A DNA stretch of 7,890 bases from NCBI GenBank assembly GCA_947307375.1, contig CAMZIX010000061.1, forward strand, positions 1 through 7,890. The letters run 5' to 3'. This DNA is from an uncultured Clostridia bacterium (GTDB lineage: Bacteria > Bacillota_A > Clostridia > Oscillospirales > Oscillospiraceae). This document shows, in pieces, positions 5,990 to 7,890 of the stretch (the stretch's first letter is position 1; every line of letters starts with the position of its first letter). The notes under the pieces are model-generated. The model was not told where the DNA came from. It worked only from the letters and a program-made list of their open reading frames with translations, and made no database searches. Position numbers and translations under genes: made by a program.

Positions 5990-6025
5990 AAAAAAACAAA
6001 GGGACAAGCAGTGCTTGTCCCTTTG
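5990..6025 (-). terminator. Rho-independent terminator of the GH13 gene
   Basis: On the minus strand a perfect 13-bp stem (6025-6013 with 6009-5997, beginning CAAAGGGAC) closes a 3-base loop and is followed by seven T residues. It starts 3 bases after the GH13 stop codon (6031-6029). It isolates that gene from the XRE operon. Confidence 0.95.
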
Positions 6026-6028
6026 CGG

Positions 6029-7890
6029 TCAATTCCGTATTTCGATCCATTCCGCCCGCAGCGGGCCGATGCGCCCCTGCAGCAGACCGCCGCCCGCGGC
6101 GGAGACGTCCGCCTCCCAGGGCTGCTCGCTGCCGCTGCGGTTGAGGACCAGCAGCCAGGCACCGTTGGGTACGGGAGCGCCGAAAACGTCGGCATTTTGG
6201 TTTACATAACGCAAAACAGTCAGCACCTCGGCGGAGCAGGCGGCGAAAACGGCCTCGCCGGTCTGCAGACAGGGGTTTTTATTGCGTCTGGCGGCGAGCG
6301 CCGCATAATAATTATGTAAACCTTCGTCTCCCTCAATAAAGGGCCCTCGATTGAAGGGATCGCCGGTGCCCCACATGCCCTGTTCGTCGCCGTAATAGAC
6401 GCTGGGCACGCCGGGGATGGCGAACTGCAGCGCGGCGCAGAGCTTCTCGCGGTCAAGGGCCATGGCCAGGTCCTCCGCGCGGAAGGGATAGCTCAGCTGC
6501 TCGACGCGGCTGAGGGCGCGCAGGGTGGTGGGCGCCGCCATCGCGGTGCGGATGCGGTCCACGTCGTGCGAGCCCAGCAGATTCATCAGCGAATAATAGA
6601 GCGGCTGCGGATAGTTCAGCTGCTGGCCGATCAGGAAATCGCGCAGGCCGTAGGCGTTCGTGCGGTCGTGGATGAAGTCCAGCATCGCGCTGCGGAAGGG
6701 GTAGTTCATCACGCTGTCGAGCGATTCGCCCAGCGCGTAGCGGCGGCGGGAGCCGTAGCTCTCCTTGAGCACCGCGTCCTCCCAGACCTCGCCGAGGATC
6801 GGAGCGTCCGGCTTTTCCTCTTTGGCGGCGCGGCGGATCAGCGCCAGCACCTCGTCCGGCAGCTCGTCGGCCACGTCCAGCCGCCAGCCGGCGGCGCCGC
6901 GGCACAGCCATTCGCGCACCACGCTGTGTTTGCCGCTGACGACGAAGTCCTGCCAGGCGGCGTTGCGCTCGTCCACCTCGGGCAGGTCCTTGAAGCCCCA
7001 CCAGCAGCGGTAGTCGTTCGGAAAGTGCCGGAATTCGTACCAGTCGTAATAGGGGGAGTCCTCGCCCTGGCAGGCGCCGCGGCCGGGATAGCTCCCGTAG
7101 CGGTTGAAATAGACGCTGTCGGCGCCGGTGTGGGAAAACACGCCGTCGAGCATCACGCGGATGCCGGCTTCCTCCGCGGCGCGGCAGAGCCGCTCGAAAT
7201 CCTCGTTCGTACCGAGGATGGGGTCGACCTTTTTATAGTCGGAGGTGTCGTAGCGGTGGTTGGAGCGGGCCTCCACGATGGGGTTGAGATACAGGACGCT
7301 CACGCCGAGGGCCTTCAGATAGGGGAGCTTCTGCTCGATGCCCCTGAGCGTGCCGCCGTAGAAATCGTCCGGGCTGTAGTCCTTCTCAAAGGAGCGGGGC
7401 TGCCAGCGCACGGCCTCGCGGACGCTGCGGTGCAGCTCCGGCGTCTGCCCGAGGGCGCGGTGATAGGCGACGCCGCGCCGGGCGGTGTCGTCGTCGGAGA
7501 AGGCGAAGCGGTCGGGGAAGATCTGATACATGACGCTGCGGCGGAACCAGGCCGGGGTGTCGAAGTCCGCGCGGAACACCGTCAGACGGAAGCCCTCGCC
7601 GGCTTTTTCCCGGAGCTCGCCGGCATAGCCGCCCTCCCCGGGGCAGAGCCAGCGCTCGCCTTTGCCGGTCAGGAGCCGGAAGGCGTACCACAGTGCGGCC
7701 GGCTTCTCCGGCGCGGAGAAGCGGCAGGTGAACCAGGCGCCCTCGCGGCGCATCGGCAGCTCGCGGCGGAAGCCGTCGCCCCAGAGGATCAGTTCGGCCT
7801 TTTCCACAGCGCCGGCCAGCAGGCGGAAGCGCAGCCGCAGCGCCTCGCCGCAGCGGACGGCGCCGAAGGGGGCGCGGAAGTCTTCCAGCC
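6029..7890 (-). CDS. Glycoside hydrolase family 13 (neopullulanase / alpha-amylase type), 5' end outside window
   Basis: The frame is open to the window edge; 619 residues are visible. GTG 7807 is not the start, because the 27 codons before it continue a beta-strand-rich N-terminal domain (DFRAPFGAVRCGEALRLRF, then ILWGDGF) like the CBM34-type N-domain of neopullulanases. The real start is probably only about 10-20 residues upstream. The (beta/alpha)8 barrel begins at SVMYQIFPDRF. The four GH13 regions are clear: DGVFSH, GWRLDVADE (nucleophile Asp codon 6877-6875), ILGEVWED (acid/base Glu codon 6790-6788) and LLGSHDVDR (Asp codon 6565-6563). YGDEQGMWGTGDP and a C-terminal beta domain ending AEWIEIRN complete it. 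The enzyme should cleave alpha-1,4 (possibly alpha-1,6) bonds of maltodextrins, pullulan or cyclodextrins; exact specificity cannot be read. No signal peptide can be assessed, but the N-domain resembles cytoplasmic members. It is transcribed separately from the genes downstream. Confidence 0.93.
   Translation of the reverse strand, partial: LEDFRAPFGAVRCGEALRLRFRLLAGAVEKAELILWGDGFRRELPMRREGAWFTCRFSAPEKPAALWYAFRLLTGKGERWLCPGEGGYAGELREKAGEGFRLTVFRADFDTPAWFRRSVMYQIFPDRFAFSDDDTARRGVAYHRALGQTPELHRSVREAVRWQPRSFEKDYSPDDFYGGTLRGIEQKLPYLKALGVSVLYLNPIVEARSNHRYDTSDYKKVDPILGTNEDFERLCRAAEEAGIRVMLDGVFSHTGADSVYFNRYGSYPGRGACQGEDSPYYDWYEFRHFPNDYRCWWGFKDLPEVDERNAAWQDFVVSGKHSVVREWLCRGAAGWRLDVADELPDEVLALIRRAAKEEKPDAPILGEVWEDAVLKESYGSRRRYALGESLDSVMNYPFRSAMLDFIHDRTNAYGLRDFLIGQQLNYPQPLYYSLMNLLGSHDVDRIRTAMAAPTTLRALSRVEQLSYPFRAEDLAMALDREKLCAALQFAIPGVPSVYYGDEQGMWGTGDPFNRGPFIEGDEGLHNYYAALAARRNKNPCLQTGEAVFAACSAEVLTVLRYVNQNADVFGAPVPNGAWLLVLNRSGSEQPWEADVSAAGGGLLQGRIGPLRAEWIEIRN

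Noticed and set aside
6300..6350. AT-rich patch inside the GH13 gene, possible insertion scar
   Set aside because: The frame is continuous and the encoded residues (RGPFIEGDEGLHNYY) fit the expected GH13 sequence after the YGDE motif.
7122..7145. Ser instead of the usual Asn in GH13 region I (DGVFSH)
   Set aside because: As I recall, this variant is common among clostridial neopullulanase-like enzymes, and all three catalytic residues are intact.
7805..7807. GTG as start of the GH13 gene
   Set aside because: The frame continues upstream to the window edge with N-domain-like sequence, so the GTG is an internal valine codon.

Overview
The window is GC-rich, and every gene I can support lies on the minus strand, so transcription runs from high to low coordinates. 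The gene content points to an anaerobic, gut-type Clostridia lineage (Oscillospirales or Christensenellales-like): an FHA–FtsW/RodA fusion, a membrane-anchored DUF6273 protein, a MoxR/DUF58 operon and a neopullulanase-like GH13 enzyme. Short AT-rich intergenic gaps carry sigma-A-like promoters and Rho-independent terminators, and good Shine-Dalgarno (SD) sites precede most starts. The taxonomic placement is inference from gene families, not from a marker gene.

Read in the direction of transcription: (1) 7890-6029 is a GH13 alpha-glucan hydrolase whose reading frame runs off the right edge, closed by a strong terminator (6025-5990). (2) A good promoter (5928-5900) starts a probable five-gene unit: an XRE-type regulator (5861-5082), a membrane-anchored DUF6273 protein (5071-4217), a MoxR AAA+ ATPase (4161-3220), a DUF58 protein (3223-2144) and a polytopic membrane protein with a DUF4129-like tail (2178-934). 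I see no terminator inside the unit. It ends at the hairpin 915-873. (3) Directly abutting that terminator, a second promoter (876-848), whose -10 box lies inside a 17-bp palindrome, drives an FHA–FtsW/RodA/SpoVE-type gene. That gene begins at about 809 (TTG start) and leaves the window at its left edge.

The MoxR, DUF58 and DUF4129-tailed genes form the familiar MoxR–DUF58–TgpA arrangement, in which a MoxR ATPase is thought to act on a DUF58 partner and a transglutaminase-like membrane protein. Here the TgpA-like protein has kept the membrane segments and cytoplasmic DUF4129-like tail, but the extracytoplasmic transglutaminase core is replaced by a short Pro/Thr-rich loop with no Cys or His. 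The DUF58 protein also lacks a recognisable MIDAS (metal-ion-dependent adhesion site) motif. With the XRE regulator and surface-facing DUF6273 protein upstream, the unit looks like an envelope-associated, non-enzymatic variant of this system. That functional reading is inference. The neighbouring FHA–FtsW-like gene would link the locus to cell-wall growth only by proximity, since it has its own promoter.

No tRNA, rRNA, CRISPR, insertion sequence or phage feature is visible. No gene-free stretch exceeds about 170 bases.
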